Assembly (NCBI GenBank): GCA_024638765.1
Contig: JAHEJT010000042.1
Coordinates: forward strand, 1-32,346
Source: Verrucomicrobiales bacterium
GTDB taxonomy: Bacteria > Verrucomicrobiota > Verrucomicrobiia > Verrucomicrobiales > DEV007
Reading direction: 5' to 3'
Length of the DNA stretch: 32,346 bases
Of the stretch, positions 31,401 through 32,346 are shown one piece after another. The notes beneath the pieces were generated by a model that worked only from the letters and a program-made list of their open reading frames with translations, had not been told where the DNA came from and ran no database searches. Made by a program: the position numbers and the translations under genes. How positions within the stretch are numbered: the first letter of the stretch is position 1; every line of letters begins with the position of its first letter.

Positions 31401-32346
31401 GGAGATCTTTAATCGCGGGAACGTCAACAACCAGCGCGGCGGCGAGGGCGTGGCCGATATCGGAAACCTCGGCACCCCCGGCGACAACAATATCCGCGAA
31501 GAATATTATACCAACATAGCCGGCAATATCCTCGGCAGCGGCAAGCGCATCCGCGTCTATCAGCAGCAGGGCCAGAACGTCGGGGGCAACGGGGGCACCT
31601 TCGATACCTCGGTGGCTCCCAATACGGACCTGGATCAGTACCACTTGGTCACCTTGTCCGGGGACAATTCGGCTTTCAGCGGCCGCATCGAAGTCGGCAA
31701 CCGCAGCGACAACGGCCCGGTCCAGGGCAGTGACCCGCAACTCGAAGGTCCGGACCTCGACAAGCAGCATTGGCTCCGCTTCGGGGATAACACCGGCGCC
31801 GCCACCAGTGCCTCCAACGCCGGCGTCGACATCCTCCTGCGCCACAACGCCACCTTGCAGGCCTTCGGCAGCGAAGTGACTATTGGCAACCTCCTCACTG
31901 ATGGCGATCCCAACGGGGGCGCCACCGGCAACAACAATCCCACCACCGAGGACTTCACCGCCACCGGGCCGGCCACTGCCTTTATCGAAAACGGCGGCAC
32001 CAACCCAGGACGATTCATCATCGCCCAGACGGCCGACCAGCTCGTGGACGCGGTCTTTCGCGACGGCACTTTCTATTCCGCCAGCGAAGCCGACGTCGCC
32101 AGCCCCTCTCTCGGAGTGAGCATACTCTCGACGACCGCGACCCCCACCGATCTCGGCGCCAATCTCCAGCTCAACCAGACCAATACCCACTCCGGCGATA
32201 CCATCGTCAATGCGGGCGCCCTCACCATCGTCGAGAACGGCGGCACCGGCACCATCGTCAACTCGAATATCATCGTCAACGACGACGGCGGCACTGAGCT
32301 GGCGATTCTCGCCGGGCACGATTCCTCGCCGCTGGACGGTATCCAG
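25441..32346 (+). CDS. Giant secreted PATR/beta-helix adhesin-like protein (3' end outside window)
   Basis: 2302 codons are open to the window edge, so the full protein is larger. ATG 25441 follows AGGAGGAG by ten bases. Residues 1-42 are an extended signal peptide (hydrophobic 21-36, cleavage near GHA-Q). The rest is a low-Cys, Asn/Asp/Gly/Thr-rich beta-helical passenger. Autotransporter-associated strand (PATR) units recur near residues 424 (LAKTDTAQLVFTGDHDFTG), 781 (LIKTG), 1200 (LVKAGTGDFW), 1541 (TGTNTYTGDT), 1721 (LIKTGQGELVLAN) and 2242 (NQTNTHSGDTIVNAGAL). In the family such passengers end in an outer-membrane beta-barrel or, in verrucomicrobia, often a PEP-CTERM tail; neither is visible here. 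A role in surface attachment or matrix is inferred. Confidence 0.88.
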   Translation, partial: MDATPLNKNRHFFTSSFTLPRLAPAFFAAACVFFLAPPTGHAQVGSGGAIWATNAQNANWFDVTQWMLAGGDPGAVPNGIDAVAILWGDSNTNDTNFANGGVTANRAIDLNGDIILGTLIWGDNQGGQQIDLNGQMADDSAPGLATITMRTDPTLGTGDGRAAAIIHRTGEGPLDSGVFGITTIDGTTTHPISNQADGNGNDDADANVNWTIADADGLFVDAFQNLILNGRVTGNDGTGTRNNLTKGEDANLIIGGALTDIDTLRVRDGSVQLNLGGNNDNPASAADFDVDTVILGAASGDANAGTRPGGDLGANPLNTGAGTEVEPHEGSANDRTVPRFFLNDLIEGVGTTYDTDYEINGGIFQIDNNRLATAGPGTVTHTGTITLNASEDDFLLRLLRQNGAGEQPEHVFDGTTGGFTGAGGLAKTDTAQLVFTGDHDFTGTLQINDQADDNTGLNGGVEIRGDGNLSGVGRINLTRRGTLNIDYTANQSEKLNDAVDLWSDNTNRVEIESADVTASETIGDVRVLQGVNNFEINTGATGAFTLNIDQLRRDPGGVINFNANAVNETIFNSGGAITVNVADQTQLGTVTDANGKEIVIGVFTGDGVVEAVAQLPNKAGEFTYFDGNTLRTLDPNSAADMLQVPDASALTAAAGLNQAINFKPPETTVAAATGSATNALTESVTAAAVRYAAVDGGGNVGNNEGSGLFINDGVTLTSQSGMFVSNRNGGTGDLNSGENHIVFGGTVDLDGTADDKEAIIVNNSGQNLFFRGTTIEARNGLIKTGRQEVFLEGENNLGGSVVVTEGALRLRNNSALRGATDYRLVGEAVLNLEQGVIIDGVDFIVDLADVSRDHLHTVNDHNIWDGDIIINNITDFDQDGNAEDINRNEFRLVTDSEGSLTIAGDIYSVPNATAKLDADILYQDARTVNTNGSGTGIINLFGQFSDRAPGTGFDAGLGGGPSGVYNPNTRFTTTNPLNGNTDIIEDGDLNDRGANANDVLRFEVDGNDQLLVNIIQQWDSAGAFFTERGTVRLAFDPAATRTSDEAPGQFFTSEAARVNDSLNVNGRFWIGEGTANNEQTTLLLTRDGQYLNTSAVQIRNDANAAGRHTTVGLEHFGGADATVDIGDDGHTMANGNDAANNRFGDEGGANTHRWTLENANGGSTLRLYSHDGYNTAGGTATNGRVNFHGSIRGANSTLVKAGTGDFWIDQNQGGAEANQIDNFILRAGELAITRRNNLTQKAINSATGDNVDFTLAGGDFRLTDVRNYDDFATGGNHSDTSATANAEEQAAGNFTAQSGDSRFEVEVANANGARQVVLANAGVVSQVNGATVAFVESGLGTSRISIGAGATAGAHTSLTPGSGDDVFDSRIGGWAVFGTNSASASGWAGLDAVDAVGVAESDVGEYIHAAGEQDTFGAGLNTNLTVSPAALVADTTTNSIRINPAAAAGISIDAGGNVLTLDDGGFLVPGANANANAITNGTLAGGAEGELLIHNYGSADGGDIYNTADADALTISTVIADPAAGGTTGVTYAGTGITNVTGTNTYTGDTFINGSSVVIDAIEALGSISVGGAFSAAASTGGTGFAVDDTINVSGLGGTGAVLTVAAVGGAGEITGLAVTDAGAGFNMLGALSIDSTSGGGSGATIDLTALDFNDISLFGGELVLTTGITFDASRTFVLGGDGGTIKTNTGTISVVNGEIVGEGNLIAEGDPTEATGLGDLIKTGQGELVLANNAEAANAWTGALDIREGTFRITATGDNTLGQDHSFVDGVIVRDGATLALGADDASTGVNIQIEDHVILEGGATVENENGSGFRNHRLDGIVQLVGSGDPGNPAVANFLVSGDEMLLNNDGGFIVGGPDTQIRKDGGGSLRFKENNAGFLGSLLVEDGTVFLENSTGNALPNASGIILGRDEAANTNEEGTVQLLYRSDDAVGKEHEVSQDITVLGDSNTMRIGTIFTDHNEVVTYSGNLDLSGFATADDPNEELEIFNRGNVNNQRGGEGVADIGNLGTPGDNNIREEYYTNIAGNILGSGKRIRVYQQQGQNVGGNGGTFDTSVAPNTDLDQYHLVTLSGDNSAFSGRIEVGNRSDNGPVQGSDPQLEGPDLDKQHWLRFGDNTGAATSASNAGVDILLRHNATLQAFGSEVTIGNLLTDGDPNGGATGNNNPTTEDFTATGPATAFIENGGTNPGRFIIAQTADQLVDAVFRDGTFYSASEADVASPSLGVSILSTTATPTDLGANLQLNQTNTHSGDTIVNAGALTIVENGGTGTIVNSNIIVNDDGGTELAILAGHDSSPLDGIQ

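Noticed and set aside
26941-32319. 1792-codon open frame on the minus strand
   Set aside because: It is the exact antisense of the adhesin gene. The plus frame has a ribosome-binding site, signal peptide and PATR motifs; the minus product is a low-complexity Val/Gly/Ala/Asp string, produced because the coding strand rarely uses TTA, CTA or TCA in that phase.

Overview
The window is GC-rich chromosomal DNA, most likely from a member of the Verrucomicrobiota; Planctomycetota is the main alternative. The basis is family knowledge applied to what is visible: a short HU-like protein beginning MATKKPATKSEIL, a secreted hydrolase with an SHD1-type N-terminal domain, PEP-CTERM sorting tails, a giant protein with autotransporter-associated strand (PATR) motifs, a DUF2141 protein and an NRAMP-like membrane protein. 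No rRNA, tRNA, CRISPR array, intact insertion sequence or phage gene was seen.

Layout. 1-5900 (+ strand): 3' end of an NRAMP-like membrane protein, a MetE-C-domain methyltransferase, a 3-hydroxyisobutyrate-dehydrogenase-family oxidoreductase, a YgfZ/GcvT-like protein, an exported cyclophilin and an HU-like protein with a strong terminator. The spacers here are unusual: long stretches are built of degenerate 7-bp units, and two end in a GC hairpin a few bases before the next ATG. 5980-6200: a hairpin-rich spacer between convergent genes. 6206-10952: a stress block, with a sigma-70-family factor translationally coupled to an HtrA/DegP protease on the minus strand and a divergent OmpR-type regulator and histidine kinase on the plus strand. 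A perfect 16-bp palindrome of the CusR/HprR/CopR box type lies between the two operons.

10949-11916 is a REP/RAYT locus: a Y1-type REP-associated transposase flanked on both sides by GTAG-headed palindromes. 11924-20347 carries a cardiolipin synthase (-), a small lipoprotein, a DUF2141 protein, an orphan PIN-domain protein, an AspT/YidE-type transporter, a broken glycosyltransferase start, a polytopic membrane protein and a secreted ThuA-like protein. 20348-21075 is a gene-free stretch with possible mobile-element debris.

21076-23216 holds two small two-gene cassettes transcribed divergently, each ending in a nucleotidyltransferase-fold protein: winged-helix protein plus NTase (-) and an 83-residue protein plus NTase (+). 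Both have overlapping stop and start codons, and there is a clear inverted-repeat operator in front of the first. They look like AbiE/MNT-style toxin-antitoxin or defence modules. 23217-25142 is gene debris around a secreted alpha/beta hydrolase: two orphan PEP-CTERM tails, a stranded signal peptide and two 66/67-identical 67-bp direct repeats. From 25441 to the end runs one open frame of 2302 codons, the start of a giant secreted beta-helical adhesin-like protein that continues past the window.

Functional assignments rest on motifs read by eye and on family knowledge; no database search was run.
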